Shown: positions 19,078-29,497, numbered from the stretch's first letter. The stretch is DNA of 64,000 nt from Paraburkholderia translucens (GCF_020881035.1 NZ_JAJITC010000002.1:372001-436000); one strand, 5' to 3'. The notes: generated by a model from the letters alone, not told the origin. Numbers and translations are program-made.

Positions 19078-20811
19078 TCACTGAGCCTGCGGGCCGATCC
19101 TTCGCGCCGCGATCGAGAGCGTCTCGACCGGGGCCGGCACGTCGATCGATGCGGCCGGGAAGTTGGCGGCGTCGAGCTCCGTCTTGCCGACCGCGTCCGG
19201 CACAGCGAGCCGCCGCACCAGATGACCGGCCAGACGCAAGGCCAGCGCGGTAATCGTGATCGTCGGGAAATTGGCACCAACGGTCGGAAACACCGAGCTG
19301 CCGCCCACATACAGATTGCTGATCCCGTGCACTTTGCAATCAGCGTCAACCACGCCCTCGCGCGGCGAAACGTGCATGCGCGTGGTGCCCATGTGATGCC
19401 ACGTGCCCTCCACCTGCGCCGGCCATGGCCTGCCTTCGAACGGCGCGTCGAACTCGACGTCCGCGATATTGGCCATCTGCAATTCCTTCGCGAGCAGCAT
19501 GAAGGTTTTGTCGAAGGTTCGCTTGACCTGCTCGCCGAGGCGCCAATCCACTCTGACGCGCGGCATGCCGAAGCGGTCGCGCTTGTCGGCCGATAACGTC
19601 ACGCGGCTATCGGGATCAGGTACAGCCTCGACGATGGCCTGCAACGTCACGTGGGTGATCAGCGCCGGCGATTGCAACAGCCGCGCGAGGGCATATCCGA
19701 CGGTGTGCAGCGGGTGCGCGATCATCGTCGCGATGTCCGCCTTCAGGCTGCGGCCCGGCTGGTCCTTCTGCATCAGGGCTTCCTTGCAGTGGATCAGCGC
19801 CTCGGAAGCCGCGCTGCTTTCGCCGTACCACTTCGAGTAGAGCCACACGCGTGAATTCAGCAGCTTCTCGCGCGCCATCCACTCCTGCTTCGGTGCGAAC
19901 TGCGAGGAGATCTTCGTGCCGTGCGCCGACACCGCGGCGTTCTGGTAGTGATACTTGATGTCGTACAGCTTGTTGCGCGCCACACCCGGACGAAAGCGCA
20001 CCTTGCCCGCCATCAACCGCGGGTGATCCATGAAGTAGCGGCCAACCAGATCGTTCGCATTTCCGAGCCCCGTGGCGTGGACGCCGTTCGATGCAAGAAG
20101 CAGGCGCGCATTCTCGATGCCGCCAGTGGCCAGCACGAAGATCCGCGCTTGCACCGAGATTCGCCGGCCGCTGATCGTGCCCACTTGCACGCGGTTGATC
20201 TTCGTACCCTGCGCATCGGCGTCGATGCTGAGCACGTTCGCGTACAGGAATACGCGCACTCGCTTCGACCTCGCCAGCTCGCGACGATACGCCTTGCCAA
20301 AGCGCATCGGCGGGCTGAAGTGCGCAACCGTGTCGCGCATGTCGCCGGTGCCGAGCGGCATGCGTCGCACGTCAGGACGGCCGATCTCGCGCTCCCAATA
20401 GGCAGGGTCGAAATTGTTCGGACCGAGCTTCAACCACTCGTGGGTGCGCTCGTAGTACGGCGCCAGTTCGTCGAGGCCGAACGGCCAGCCGCTGTGTGCG
20501 ATCCAGTCGCGCTTCTCGAAGTCCCAGGGATCGAGCGGCCGGCACCAGCCGCCCCAACAGTTGCTGCTGCCGCCCAGGAAGCGGCTGCGCGAACCGTCCG
20601 CGAAGGTGTAGGGCAAGCCCACGTTCTCGCCGCGATAGAGATCGCGGGTTTCGTCGTCGGGGCCGAAACCGCCGCTCTCGAGCAGGCACGTTTCCACGCC
20701 TGCGCGTGACAATTCCAGCGACAGCGTGATGCCGGCGACGCCGGCCCCAATGATGCAGACCGTCGTTGAAATCACCGAATTTTGTTCAACACTTCGAGTA
20801 TCGATAAACAT
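19078..20811 (-). CDS. GMC-family FAD-dependent oxidoreductase
   Basis: A 577-residue flavoprotein oxidising an alcohol group. It has the FAD-binding CIIGAGVAGITLSLELSRAG near residues 19-38, LGGSSNCWGGWCRP near 80-93, GGIENARLLLAS in the middle, and the C-terminal catalytic block GTWHHMGTTRMHVSPREGVVDADCKVHGISNLYVGGSSVFPT, with the His of WHHMGTTRM. This subgroup (GMC_oxred_N plus GMC_oxred_C without signal peptide) often occurs in polysaccharide and secondary-metabolite loci. Here it lies downstream of wcaF across a 308-base gap on the same strand, so a role in oxidising a sugar or a polyprenyl-linked glycan is plausible but unproven. Confidence 0.85.
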   Translation of the reverse strand: MFIDTRSVEQNSVISTTVCIIGAGVAGITLSLELSRAGVETCLLESGGFGPDDETRDLYRGENVGLPYTFADGSRSRFLGGSSNCWGGWCRPLDPWDFEKRDWIAHSGWPFGLDELAPYYERTHEWLKLGPNNFDPAYWEREIGRPDVRRMPLGTGDMRDTVAHFSPPMRFGKAYRRELARSKRVRVFLYANVLSIDADAQGTKINRVQVGTISGRRISVQARIFVLATGGIENARLLLASNGVHATGLGNANDLVGRYFMDHPRLMAGKVRFRPGVARNKLYDIKYHYQNAAVSAHGTKISSQFAPKQEWMAREKLLNSRVWLYSKWYGESSAASEALIHCKEALMQKDQPGRSLKADIATMIAHPLHTVGYALARLLQSPALITHVTLQAIVEAVPDPDSRVTLSADKRDRFGMPRVRVDWRLGEQVKRTFDKTFMLLAKELQMANIADVEFDAPFEGRPWPAQVEGTWHHMGTTRMHVSPREGVVDADCKVHGISNLYVGGSSVFPTVGANFPTITITALALRLAGHLVRRLAVPDAVGKTELDAANFPAASIDVPAPVETLSIAARRIGPQAQ

Positions 20812-20986
20812 CCGCTGCTCCCCTGTTTGCCATTGACTCCGAGTACATCACTGACCCTGTCCGCACCCTGCGGCCGCTCCGGCATGCGAGAGACCCCTAG
20901 TTCTGGCGCCCACAGCATCCGTGCGCTATGGAGTCCGATCTATAGTTTCTTTATTCAATGCTGATCAAGTCCACGGTTCCCGGCTG

Positions 20987-21095
20987 TGATGCGTTATAGC
21001 GTGGACTTACAACGGCGAAAGTAAAAACTCGATGCAGCAACTGACACTGGCGATGGCTTTCGATCAAATACGCAGAATACGGGGCGCAACGGCGG
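20987..21095 (+). repeat. Direct repeat copy A (left), decayed copy of the small gene at 34385
   Basis: Aligns without gaps for about 80 bases to 34340-34420, then with one extra base, to near 34441. The longest identical run spans 21037-21058 (GCAACTGACACTGGCGATGGCT). This copy also opens an ATG frame, MQQLTLAMAFD, but the extra base shifts it off the frame of the right copy. The two copies lie about 13.3 kb apart, in the same direction, on either side of the wcaF-to-regulator block. Confidence 0.7.
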
Positions 21096-21119
21096 GCGGT
21101 GGCCCGCTGAGCATTGCAT

Positions 21120-21743
21120 TTACCCAGCGGAAACGAAACGCTTCCGTATGAAGCGGCACGGATTTCCTCCATACACGCCCTCCGCTTCCAGTGATCGATG
21201 CACGACCGACAACGGCGTCACCACTGCCGAACGGCCGATTGTCACGCCCATTTGCACGACGCACTTCGACGTGATCCACACTCCGTCCTCGATGACGATC
21301 GGCGCGACGCGCAGATCCATCGTCGTGCTCATGTCATGCGACCCCGCTGTGAGGAACGTACCCTGCGAAATGCATACGTTCGACCCAATGCGAACCGGCG
21401 CCTGGTTATAGATCCAGACATCGGCGCCGAACCAGCAGTTGTCACCAACCTCGAGGTTCCACGGCGACTTGACGCGCAACTGATGCAGGAACCTGCAGCC
21501 GGTGCCGATCTTCGCGCCGAACAGACGCAACAGGCGGACCCGGACGAACGACAGCGGCAGCAGCTTGTTGTTGATCACGCACGCTTCAAGGACGTACCAG
21601 AGGAGCTCGATCAGAACGCTGCGGCGGCTCTGATAGTTTCCCTTTCCCGCCAGACTCAGATCGATCACGCGTCCGTCCTCGCGCGCCGGTTCGGCGCGAG
21701 GCACGCGTTCGCACTGCTGATCGTCGACAACGCTATTCATCAC
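21120..21743 (-). CDS. wcaF: WcaF-like colanic acid biosynthesis acetyltransferase
   Basis: A 207-residue left-handed beta-helix (hexapeptide repeat) acetyltransferase expected to O-acetylate a sugar of the nascent repeat unit using acetyl-CoA. Hexapeptide rungs run from about IGTGCRFLHQLRVKSPWNLEVG to IGRSAVVTPLSVV. The catalytic His is in the TAGSHDMSTTMDL segment, the WcaF version of the maltose-acetyltransferase active site. The end is YGGNPCRFIRKR. It follows wcaI on the same strand after an interval that carries a plus-strand gene. In E. coli the colanic acid locus also holds wcaF near gmd and fcl. Confidence 0.88.
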   Translation of the reverse strand: MMNSVVDDQQCERVPRAEPAREDGRVIDLSLAGKGNYQSRRSVLIELLWYVLEACVINNKLLPLSFVRVRLLRLFGAKIGTGCRFLHQLRVKSPWNLEVGDNCWFGADVWIYNQAPVRIGSNVCISQGTFLTAGSHDMSTTMDLRVAPIVIEDGVWITSKCVVQMGVTIGRSAVVTPLSVVHRSLEAEGVYGGNPCRFIRKRFVSAG

Positions 21744-21921
21744 CTAGCCCCCAGGCACGATCCGTGGTATCCATATACAGGCATGCGAAACGACCTGCTG
21801 TTATTTTGCTGCATTGCGCTACGACGCTTTGAACGGTGGCCGCGCGGGCAAGCGTTTTGGCGGCTGCGCACGTCAAGGTTCGCGCACGATAAATTCCGAA
21901 TGCATTTCTCCGGGGACCAGG

Positions 21922-22428
21922 ATGAACAATTCGATCCGACACGCTGCTGGATGCCTGTTTGTCGCCGTCACGACATACGCGCTGCCGGCGTTCGCGCAAT
22001 ACAACGTGGACAACGTGGAACCCGCAACACCGGACGCGGCGGCGCTCAACGATGATGGCGCCGGGCTGCCGGCTCCCGCCGGCCGGCGCGCAACGAATCG
22101 TCCCGGCGAACAACAGCCGCCCGGCGCACCGGCCGAGTACGGCGGCGGCGATACGCCCCAAGGCGATACCGGCGAGGCGCAACGCGCCGCCCCGCTCGGC
22201 CAGCAACGCGTGACGGTCACGAATGGCGGCGCCGGTGCCCGACGTGCGCGCGACGACGCAAAGCGCAAGACGCCGGCAACCGACAATGGGCAAATGCGCG
22301 TGGCGGGTCAGCCGGGGCCAGCAGGCCCGACCGCGGCGGAGGCCCGGCCCCTTCAGGGCGCACCGAAAAACGTGTACGCCGATCCCTATGACGCGGGCAA
22401 GCATCCGATCTATCGCTCGCCCTGGTAA
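21922..22428 (+). CDS. Small secreted Pro/Gly/Ala-rich protein within the polysaccharide locus
   Basis: A 168-residue protein on the strand opposite to the flanking wcaI and wcaF genes. The N-terminus MNNSIRHAAGCLFVAVTTYALPAFAQYNVDN is a Sec signal peptide with cleavage after AFA, near residue 25. The mature part is low complexity, with no Cys, and ends in NVYADPYDAGKHPIYRSPW, a Tyr/Pro-rich tail that may be the conserved part. The design recalls the secreted protein at 15465 (signal peptide, disordered middle, short ordered tail), though the tails differ. ATG 21922 is chosen because it starts the signal peptide. Function unknown. Confidence 0.6.
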   Translation: MNNSIRHAAGCLFVAVTTYALPAFAQYNVDNVEPATPDAAALNDDGAGLPAPAGRRATNRPGEQQPPGAPAEYGGGDTPQGDTGEAQRAAPLGQQRVTVTNGGAGARRARDDAKRKTPATDNGQMRVAGQPGPAGPTAAEARPLQGAPKNVYADPYDAGKHPIYRSPW

Positions 22429-22459
22429 GCTTTCCTTCATAGAATGGCCGCATGCCGGA

Positions 22460-23791
22460 TCAGTCCGGCGCGGCTTCCTCCGCAGTAGCTGCATTGACTC
22501 CATGGCCTCCGCCCGCTGAAGAGAGCGGATCGAGATAGGCCGCCCGCGTCGTCTCGCGCGTCGCACCGGTCTGAAGGAACACGGCCGCGAGACGTTCCTC
22601 GAAACTGCGAACGATCGACTCGGGCGATAGCGCGCGCTCCGCGTAGTCGCGCGCGGCTTTGCCGAGCGCGGCACGGCGCCCCGCATCGCTCGCCAGAGCG
22701 CTGATCGCCTCCGCCAGCGCGCTGGCGCGCTCGGGCGGCACCACCACACCGCGCGACTCCACCGCTTCATGCAATGCCGTGCCATGGTGCGCCATCGCCA
22801 CCGTCACGCGGCCGCTCGCGAACATGCCGGTGAGCTTGGACGGCATCACCAGATCCGCCGCGTCGGCGCGCTGCGGCAGGACATGAATGTCGGCGAGGTT
22901 GAGCAGTTCGTTCAGACGCTCGGCCGGTTGCAGCGGAATGAAGACGCAGTTCACCAGTCCCGCGCAACGCAACAGCAAACTCTCTTTCGCAGCGCCATTG
23001 CCGCAGAACACGAACGTGATGTCGCTGCGAGCGGCGAGCAGCGCGGCCGCTTCGGCGAGCGTTTCGATACCCTGCTTCGCACCCATGTTTCCCGAGTACA
23101 GCACCACGACCTGGTGGTCAGGAATGCCGAGCTGCTGCCGGTATTCGCTGACGCGCGCAAGCGGATAGATGCTCGACACGTCCACCCAGTTAGGCAGGCA
23201 TAGCACGCGCTCCGACGGCACGCCCTTGCTGGTCGCGCGCGCGCTCATCTGCCGCGTGATCGACGAGACCCCATCGAAGCGCCGCAGGAGCGCGCTTTCG
23301 AACCACTTTGCGACGCGCGCCGTGCGCGAGCTTTTCAGCAGCCCCAGATCGAAGGCAGCGTCCACCTCGTAGTCCTGGATATGCAGCCATGTCACGGCGC
23401 CCGTGACGCGGGCGAGCGCCAGCGCGGCCGGTGCGCACATCAAGGTGGGCGCGATCAGCATCACGGCATCGGGGCGCCACAGCACATGGCGCGCGAGCAG
23501 TGGCAGCGAACTTATCGCGAAGCTCGCCAGATGCAGCATCCGCTTGGCGCCGCCCGGCCGTGACGGCACCCACAGCGGCGCGCGCCACAGCGTCACGCCG
23601 TCACGCGTCTCGCGCCGATAGCGCCATGACGAGTAGCCCGCCGACACACGCCACTCGGGATAGTAGGGCGGCGCGCATATCACCCGCACCTCATGTCCCC
23701 GGCTCGCCAGCAGCACCGCCATTTCGGCCGTGTATTTGCCGGTCCCCGTCAATTCCGGTGCGTAGTTGAGGCCGTAGATCAGGATCTTCAT
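22460..23791 (-). CDS. wcaI: WcaI-type GT4 glycosyltransferase
   Basis: A 443-residue GT-B glycosyltransferase. The start MKILIYGLNYAPELTGTGKYTAEM is diagnostic for the colanic acid WcaI family, followed by VICAPPYYPEWRV. The C-domain has VVLYSGNMGAKQGIETLAEAA, the usual donor-binding start, and LPQRADAADLVMPSKLTGMFASG, where acidic and lysine residues contact the donor. In E. coli WcaI adds a fucose residue in the colanic acid repeat unit, consistent with gmd and fcl immediately upstream. The last 25 residues (after FLQTG) are a low-complexity tail. It starts 73 bases after fcl. Confidence 0.92.
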   Translation of the reverse strand: MKILIYGLNYAPELTGTGKYTAEMAVLLASRGHEVRVICAPPYYPEWRVSAGYSSWRYRRETRDGVTLWRAPLWVPSRPGGAKRMLHLASFAISSLPLLARHVLWRPDAVMLIAPTLMCAPAALALARVTGAVTWLHIQDYEVDAAFDLGLLKSSRTARVAKWFESALLRRFDGVSSITRQMSARATSKGVPSERVLCLPNWVDVSSIYPLARVSEYRQQLGIPDHQVVVLYSGNMGAKQGIETLAEAAALLAARSDITFVFCGNGAAKESLLLRCAGLVNCVFIPLQPAERLNELLNLADIHVLPQRADAADLVMPSKLTGMFASGRVTVAMAHHGTALHEAVESRGVVVPPERASALAEAISALASDAGRRAALGKAARDYAERALSPESIVRSFEERLAAVFLQTGATRETTRAAYLDPLSSAGGGHGVNAATAEEAAPD

Positions 23792-23864
23792 CGTGGCTGC
23801 CAGAACGGTTAGGGTTGGGTAAGGGCGGCGCTGCCGCAGCGTTCAGCGGCAGCCGCTGGGGCGC

Positions 23865-24821
23865 CTAGGCTTGCAGCGCGGCGGCTGGCGAACCGGCATC
23901 GGATTCGAGGAACTCGCGATAGGTGGCCGCAATACCGTCCTCCAAACCTATGGTCGCGCGCCAGCCCATCTGCGTGAGCCGCGAGACGTCGAGCAGCTTG
24001 CGTGGCGTGCCGTCGGGCTTCGACGAATCGAACACGAGCTCGCCCTCGAAGCCGACCACCTTGCAGATGCTTTCGGCCAGCTCGCGGATCGTCAGGTCCT
24101 CACCCACGCCCACATTGAACAGCCCTTCCATCACGTTATGTTCGAGCACGAAGAGCGTAGCCGCGGCGAGGTCGTCGACGTGCAGGAACTCGCGGCGCGG
24201 AGTGCCTGAGCCCCACACCGTCAACGTCGGCGCGTCGCTCAGGCGCGCTTCATGCGCTTTGCGCAGCAGCGCCGGCAGCACGTGACTGCTGTTCAGATCG
24301 TAGTTGTCGTTCGGGCCGTACAGGTTGGTCGGCATCAACGCGACGTAGTGCGTGCCGTACTCGCGGTTGTATGCTTCGCACAGCTTGAGCCCGGCGATCT
24401 TCGCGATCGCATAGGCGTCGTTGGTCGGCTCGAGCGGCGAGCCCAGCAGATACTCCTCGCGAATCGGCTGCGGACATTGCTTCGGATAGATGCACGACGA
24501 GCCGAAGAACACCAGCCGTTCGACCCGCGCCCGATACGCGGCGTGGATCACGTTGGTTTCGATCACCAGGTTCTCGTAGATGAACTCGCCCGGCTGGGAC
24601 GCGTTCGCGAGAATGCCGCCGACGCGCGCGGCCGCGAGCAGCACCACGTCGATCTGTTCGGTTTCGAAGAAGCGGTTCACGGCAGCCTGATTCGTCAGAT
24701 CGAGCTCCGCGCGCGGGCGCGTGATGACATTCTGATAGCCGCTGGCTACGAGGCGCCGGACCAGCGCCGAGCCAACCATGCCGCGATGGCCCGCAACGAA
24801 GATGCGTGAGTGTATGTTCAT
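23865..24821 (-). CDS. fcl: GDP-L-fucose synthase
   Basis: A 318-residue short-chain dehydrogenase/epimerase that converts GDP-4-keto-6-deoxymannose to GDP-L-fucose with NADPH. It has the dinucleotide motif GHRGMVGSALVRRL at about residues 12-25, the FFGSSCIYPKQCPQPIREEYLLG block with the catalytic Ser and Cys, and the Tyr-Lys pair of YAIAKIAG. MPTNLYGPNDNYDL follows, typical of WcaG/Fcl. It starts 5 bases after the gmd stop, so the two are translationally close. Together with ManC and Gmd this gives a GDP-mannose-to-GDP-fucose route; phosphomannomutase is not in the window. Confidence 0.96.
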   Translation of the reverse strand: MNIHSRIFVAGHRGMVGSALVRRLVASGYQNVITRPRAELDLTNQAAVNRFFETEQIDVVLLAAARVGGILANASQPGEFIYENLVIETNVIHAAYRARVERLVFFGSSCIYPKQCPQPIREEYLLGSPLEPTNDAYAIAKIAGLKLCEAYNREYGTHYVALMPTNLYGPNDNYDLNSSHVLPALLRKAHEARLSDAPTLTVWGSGTPRREFLHVDDLAAATLFVLEHNVMEGLFNVGVGEDLTIRELAESICKVVGFEGELVFDSSKPDGTPRKLLDVSRLTQMGWRATIGLEDGIAATYREFLESDAGSPAAALQA

Positions 24822-24826
24822 CGCCG

Positions 24827-25945
24827 TTACTCGTGATGTTCCAACGCCGTGAATCCGGCCAGCGTGACGAGCGCGTCACGCCGGGCAATCTGATAGTCCG
24901 CGCGCACCATCTCCTTGACGAGCGATGCAAACGACGTCGTCGGCTGCCAGCCGAGCTGCGCATGCGCCTTGGACGGATCGCCCAGCAGCGTTTCGACTTC
25001 GGCGGGCCGGAAGTAGCGCGGATCGACCCGCACGATTACATCGCCCGGCGACAGCCTCGTCTCGCGCCCTTCGACCTTCTCGACGATGCCCACCTCCGCG
25101 ATACCGGTGCCTTCGAAGCGCACGGTGATGCCCAGTTCAGCGGCCGCATGCTGAACGAACTCGCGCACGCTGTACTGCACCCCGGTGGCGATCACGTAAT
25201 CCTCCGGCTTGTCCTGTTGCAGCATGCGCCACTGCATCTCCACGTAATCGCGCGCATGCCCCCAATCCCGCAGCGACGAGAGATTGCCGAGATAGAGCGT
25301 CTTCTGCACGCCCACCGCGATGCGCGCAACCGCACGCGTGATCTTGCGCGTGACGAATGTCTCGCCGCGTACCGGCGATTCGTGATTGAACAGAATCCCG
25401 TTGCACGCATACAGCCCATAGGCTTCGCGGTAATTGACCGTGGTCCAGTACGCGAACAGCTTGGCGACCGCATACGGGCTGCGCGGATAGAACGGGGTCG
25501 TCTCGGACTGCGGCACCTGCTGCACGAGCCCGTAAAGCTCCGAGGTGGAGGCCTGATAGAAACGCGTCTTGCTCTGCAAGCCGAGAATCCGGATTGCCTC
25601 GAGAATCCGCAACGCGCCGAGACCATCGGCGTTGGCCGTGTATTCCGGTTCCTCGAACGACACCGCGACGTGGCTCTGCGCCGCGAGGTTGTAGATTTCG
25701 TCGGGCTCGACGCGCTGGATCACGCGCAAAATGCTCGTGGAGTCGGTCAGGTCGGCGTGGTGCAGAAACAGACGCTGCTCCGGCTCATGCGGATCGCGGT
25801 AGAGATGATCGATCCGGTCCGTGTTGAACAGCGACGACCTGCGTTTGATGCCGTGCACGTCGTAACCCTTGGCGAGCAGCAACTCAGCCAGGTACGAACC
25901 GTCCTGCCCAGTGATACCGGTAATCAACGCGACCTTGCGTGTCAT
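24827..25945 (-). CDS. gmd: GDP-mannose 4,6-dehydratase
   Basis: A 372-residue SDR enzyme producing GDP-4-keto-6-deoxy-D-mannose. It has [20 protein letters not shown] with the NADP-binding glycine motif at the N-terminus, [34 protein letters not shown], the catalytic Tyr-Lys in [11 protein letters not shown], and [12 protein letters not shown] chose the ATG at 25943-25945, with AAGGAG eight bases upstream; the longer frame has shadow composition. The product may feed Fcl (fucose) or a rhamnose-forming reductase; only fcl is present here. It is 88 bases downstream of wzc. Confidence 0.97.
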   Translation of the reverse strand: MTRKVALITGITGQDGSYLAELLLAKGYDVHGIKRRSSLFNTDRIDHLYRDPHEPEQRLFLHHADLTDSTSILRVIQRVEPDEIYNLAAQSHVAVSFEEPEYTANADGLGALRILEAIRILGLQSKTRFYQASTSELYGLVQQVPQSETTPFYPRSPYAVAKLFAYWTTVNYREAYGLYACNGILFNHESPVRGETFVTRKITRAVARIAVGVQKTLYLGNLSSLRDWGHARDYVEMQWRMLQQDKPEDYVIATGVQYSVREFVQHAAAELGITVRFEGTGIAEVGIVEKVEGRETRLSPGDVIVRVDPRYFRPAEVETLLGDPSKAHAQLGWQPTTSFASLVKEMVRADYQIARRDALVTLAGFTALEHHE

Positions 25946-26033
25946 GGAAGCTTCTCCTTTTGCAGTTTGTGAATTTCCAGAACCGATGCCGGCATCGAGG
26001 CACGATTGAACGGTCCGCGCACGGGCCGCGTCT

Positions 26034-28268
26034 TCAACCGGCGATGCTGTCGTAGCCGTAATAGCCGCCCTGGTACCCCGAGCCGAGGAACGCGGCTTCC
26101 TGCGGCACGTCGGTGAGCAGCACGCCGCGCACCGCGACACCGCCGTTGCGCAGGCGCTTGGTGGTTTCGATGATCTCGTGCAGCGGCTGACGGCCGTGCC
26201 GCACGACGAGCAGCGTCGTCGCGGCGAATCTGCCGATCAGCGTCGAATCGGTCACGGCAAGCACCGGCGGCGTGTCGATGATCACGACGTCGTATTGCGG
26301 CTTCAGCACCTCGAGCATCGCTTCGAAGCGTTTGCTCATCAGCAGCTCAGCCGGGTGCGAGGGCAGCGTGCCCTTCGCGAGCACGTCGAGGTTGGGCAGC
26401 ACGTCGCGCTGGATCATCGCGTTGAGATCGCCGCCGCACAGCACGTCGGACAGTCCCGGCCGATGGCTGACGCCGAAATGCGAATGCACGTCGCCGCGCC
26501 GCATGTCGCCGTCGATGATCAGCACGCGCTTGTGCGCCGACGCCACCAGCGTCGCCAGATTCACCGACAGGAACGACTTGCCGGCGTCGGGCCGCGAGCC
26601 GGTGATCATCACGACGTTGTTGGCCGCGTAGTCGAGCGACAACTGCAGCGAGGTGCGCAGATTGCGCACGCCTTCCACCGCGATATCCTCGGGTGCCTGC
26701 TGCGCGAGCACGTGCTGCCCGCGCTGACGCAGCGACACCTTTTCCTGCAGGCGCAATTGCGTCTGGCTGCGCGGCACCATCGCGAACACCGGCACGCCGA
26801 GCCTCCCCTCGAGCTCGTCGGGCCGCTCGACGCCGCCGCGCAGCGCACGCTTCAGGAAGATCAGCAGCAAGCCGAGCGCGAGGCCGCTGCCGAGCGCGCT
26901 CAGGATCACGAGCATGCGCTTCGGCCGCACGGGATCGTCGGGGGCTTCAGCGAAGTCCACGAGGCGCACGCCGCCCACCTGTCCCGCCTGCGCCACCCGT
27001 AGCCGCTGCACGCTGTCGAGCAGATTCGTGTACAGCTCGGTGTTGACGTGCACGTCGCGCTGCAGACGCAACGCGGTCTGCTCGGTGTCGGGCATCGTCG
27101 AGACGCTCTGGTTCATCGCTTTTTGCGCGCCCTGCAACGCGGCGATCTGCGCATCGAGCGCGGCCACCGTCGGATGACTCGGCGTGAATTTCTGCAACAG
27201 TTCCGCGCGCTGCTGCTGCAGATCCATCAGCTTCGTCTTGTTGTCGACGATCTGCTGCAGCAGCAGCTTGCTTTCTTCGCCGAGATCGACGGTGCCATGG
27301 GTATTGCGGAACTTGCCGTAGCGCTCTTCCGCGTCGTCGAGCGCCTTGCGCGCATCCGGCAGTTGCTGTTCGAGAAACGCGAGCGTGTGGTCGGACTCGG
27401 TCGAACGGCTCGCGAGATCCTGGCGCAGGAATTCGCGCGCCACGTTGTTGACGATCGCGGCAGTCAGCGCGGCGTCGGCGCCTTCGAGACTCACGCGGAT
27501 CACGCCGGAATCCTCCGCCGTTTCCTGGACCACCAGCTTCTGCGCCAGACGCTCGACCGTGCCGAGCGTCGACGCGCGCGTCAGCTTGAAACGCGAGCCG
27601 GGCGCGCCGACCAGCCGGTCGACGTGCAGCGTGACCGGACCGACGGCGGTATCGGTCTGCACGGTCTCGCCGACGCGGCCCGGCAGGATCGCGGCGCCGT
27701 GAGGATCGCGCAGCATGTAGGTGTTGTCGGCGCCCGCGACGAGCGTGAAGGTTTCGCCGTACCAGTCCTTCGACGTGTCGAAGCGCGACACTGCGATGCT
27801 CTCGTTGCCCCACGCGAACCCGGACAGATTGATGAACGACGGCAGCCTGAACCACCAATGCCCATTCACGAGTCCCGCAATCTTGCTGCCGAGCACCGGC
27901 AGATAACGCGGCCTCGCGGTGATGTCGAGGTGCAGCGCGCGGACCGCCTCCTCGATGACGAGACGCGACTTCAGCAACTCGATCTGCGCCGCGGTCGACG
28001 GCTTCGAATCGTACGAGCCGGGACGCGGCGGCGCCGCATCCCGGCCGTTCGCGTTGACGTTCGCCGTTCTGTCCTCGACGTGAAACAGCACGTCCGAACG
28101 ATAGACCGGCGGCGCGAGGAACGCGTACGCGCAGCCGAGCACGAGCGCGATCAGCGTCACCGTCACGATCGTGCGCCAACCGCGCACGATCGTACGAACG
28201 TAGTCGGACAGATGCAGCTTCCCCGGTTCATACACGCCGGCGTAACGGTCTTCGTAATTGATCGCCAT
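26034..28268 (-). CDS. wzc: Wzc-type polysaccharide co-polymerase / BY-kinase (first copy)
   Basis: A 744-residue inner-membrane protein. It has a Wzz domain with membrane helices near residue 40 and 455, a long periplasmic coiled-coil part between them, then the cytoplasmic tyrosine kinase with Walker [10 protein letters not shown], Walker A' near [15 protein letters not shown] and Walker [15 protein letters not shown]. The C-terminus carries the autophosphorylated tyrosine cluster, [12 protein letters not shown]. It controls chain length and export with Wza, whose gene is 49 bases upstream. No Wzb-type phosphatase gene is seen nearby. ATG 28268 is chosen; an upstream TTG at 28280 is possible. 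A second paralogue lies at 52252. Confidence 0.95.
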   Translation of the reverse strand: MAINYEDRYAGVYEPGKLHLSDYVRTIVRGWRTIVTVTLIALVLGCAYAFLAPPVYRSDVLFHVEDRTANVNANGRDAAPPRPGSYDSKPSTAAQIELLKSRLVIEEAVRALHLDITARPRYLPVLGSKIAGLVNGHWWFRLPSFINLSGFAWGNESIAVSRFDTSKDWYGETFTLVAGADNTYMLRDPHGAAILPGRVGETVQTDTAVGPVTLHVDRLVGAPGSRFKLTRASTLGTVERLAQKLVVQETAEDSGVIRVSLEGADAALTAAIVNNVAREFLRQDLASRSTESDHTLAFLEQQLPDARKALDDAEERYGKFRNTHGTVDLGEESKLLLQQIVDNKTKLMDLQQQRAELLQKFTPSHPTVAALDAQIAALQGAQKAMNQSVSTMPDTEQTALRLQRDVHVNTELYTNLLDSVQRLRVAQAGQVGGVRLVDFAEAPDDPVRPKRMLVILSALGSGLALGLLLIFLKRALRGGVERPDELEGRLGVPVFAMVPRSQTQLRLQEKVSLRQRGQHVLAQQAPEDIAVEGVRNLRTSLQLSLDYAANNVVMITGSRPDAGKSFLSVNLATLVASAHKRVLIIDGDMRRGDVHSHFGVSHRPGLSDVLCGGDLNAMIQRDVLPNLDVLAKGTLPSHPAELLMSKRFEAMLEVLKPQYDVVIIDTPPVLAVTDSTLIGRFAATTLLVVRHGRQPLHEIIETTKRLRNGGVAVRGVLLTDVPQEAAFLGSGYQGGYYGYDSIAG

Positions 28269-28317
28269 CTTTTCACCCAACAGGGCCTGCCGGTTCAGAT
28301 ATCACGTCACGCACGCG

Positions 28318-29457
28318 TCACTTCGACACGACGACTCCCGTCACCGCCGCGTTGATCGCCGGCAGCAGCAGGTTCAGCACACGGTTGAAGCGAACCAGAC
28401 CGCCCTGGCCCACGTACACGATGTCCTTCGGCTGCAGCTCGAACTGGTTCGCGAGCAGCATCGCCACCGGCGTAGTCGCATCGAGGTGATAGATCTGCGG
28501 CGAGTCGCTGGTCGAACCGCGGATCACGAATAGCTGCCGCCCTGCGGCCGTGTTCGAGTCGAAGCTGCCGCCATCGGAGATCGCCTGCGACAGCGTCAGC
28601 GAGCCGTCGCGCAACGGCAGCACCGTGGCCGGCTTGTTGACTTCGCCCATCACGTAGACGCCGCTGTCCTCGCGCCCGTTGATGCGAACCGTATCGCCCG
28701 GTTGAAGATAGATATCCGACGGATTGCGGCCGCGCTTGACGAGGTCGTCGATGTTCAGCGTATAAGTCGTGCCGTTGCGGATCAGCTGGACCTTGCTGCG
28801 ATCGGCGGTCGTGCTGAAGCCCCCGCTCAGCGCGATCGCGTTCGTCAGCGACAACGGAATATCGTTGATCCACTGCGTGCCCGGCGTGCGCACTTCGCCG
28901 TCGACATACACCGTCGCGTTACGGAACGACGCGACGCGCACTGTCACCTCAGGCTTCTGGTACACCTTGCTCAAACGCTGATACAGCTCGCGCTGGATCG
29001 TCGCGGCATCCTTGCCCGCGACATGCAGGTTGCCCGCGTACGGAAACTGGATGTCACCTTTCTCGTCGATCAGGAAGCCCGGTATGGCGTCGGAGTTACG
29101 CGAGTTCGTCGGCGGCTGGCCGAGCGCGGCCGCGAGTTCCGGGTGATCCCACACGACGATCTGCAGCACGTCGCCGGGACCGACCCTGTACACGGCCGGC
29201 TTGCCGAACAGCGCCGTCGTCTCCGGCGACAGCGCCAAGGCCTTCTGGTCGGCATTCAGCTTCTTGACCAACGCCAGGTTGATATCGGTAATCGGAATTT
29301 CTTTTTGTTGCGAGGCTTCGGGACTGAACTCGCCGCCCGTTTCCTGAATCGTGGCCGGCGTGATCATCCGTTGTCCCGGTACGATCGAGCAGCCGGAAAG
29401 CAGTGCGGCACTCGTAAAAACCACCAGACTTCCTATGCGAAAAGCAAGCGAGTTCAT
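28318..29457 (-). CDS. wza: Wza-type outer-membrane polysaccharide export lipoprotein
   Basis: A 379-residue lipoprotein. The signal peptide ends LLSGC at residues 19-23, a lipobox with the lipidated Cys at 23. The polysaccharide export domain starts VYRVGPGDVLQIVVWDHPEL; SLBB domains follow (VYVDGEVRTPGTQWINDIPLSLTNAI and VYVMGEVNKPATVLPL). The C-terminal NLLLPAINAAVTG is the amphipathic helix of the octameric pore. The ATG at 29455-29457 has a strong GGAGGAAAG site six bases upstream. The next gene on the transcript is wzc, the standard Wza-Wzc partnership. Confidence 0.95.
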   Translation of the reverse strand: MNSLAFRIGSLVVFTSAALLSGCSIVPGQRMITPATIQETGGEFSPEASQQKEIPITDINLALVKKLNADQKALALSPETTALFGKPAVYRVGPGDVLQIVVWDHPELAAALGQPPTNSRNSDAIPGFLIDEKGDIQFPYAGNLHVAGKDAATIQRELYQRLSKVYQKPEVTVRVASFRNATVYVDGEVRTPGTQWINDIPLSLTNAIALSGGFSTTADRSKVQLIRNGTTYTLNIDDLVKRGRNPSDIYLQPGDTVRINGREDSGVYVMGEVNKPATVLPLRDGSLTLSQAISDGGSFDSNTAAGRQLFVIRGSTSDSPQIYHLDATTPVAMLLANQFELQPKDIVYVGQGGLVRFNRVLNLLLPAINAAVTGVVVSK

Positions 29458-29497
29458 GATCTTTCCTCCTTCGCCCCGAGGCGTTGTTATTGACGTT

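Noticed and set aside
19078..19110. Similar C-terminal tails of the GMC oxidoreductase (RRIGPQAQ) and the beta-helix protein (RRVGPQAE)
   Set aside because: Eight residues only, in unrelated proteins; more likely chance than a shared sorting tag.
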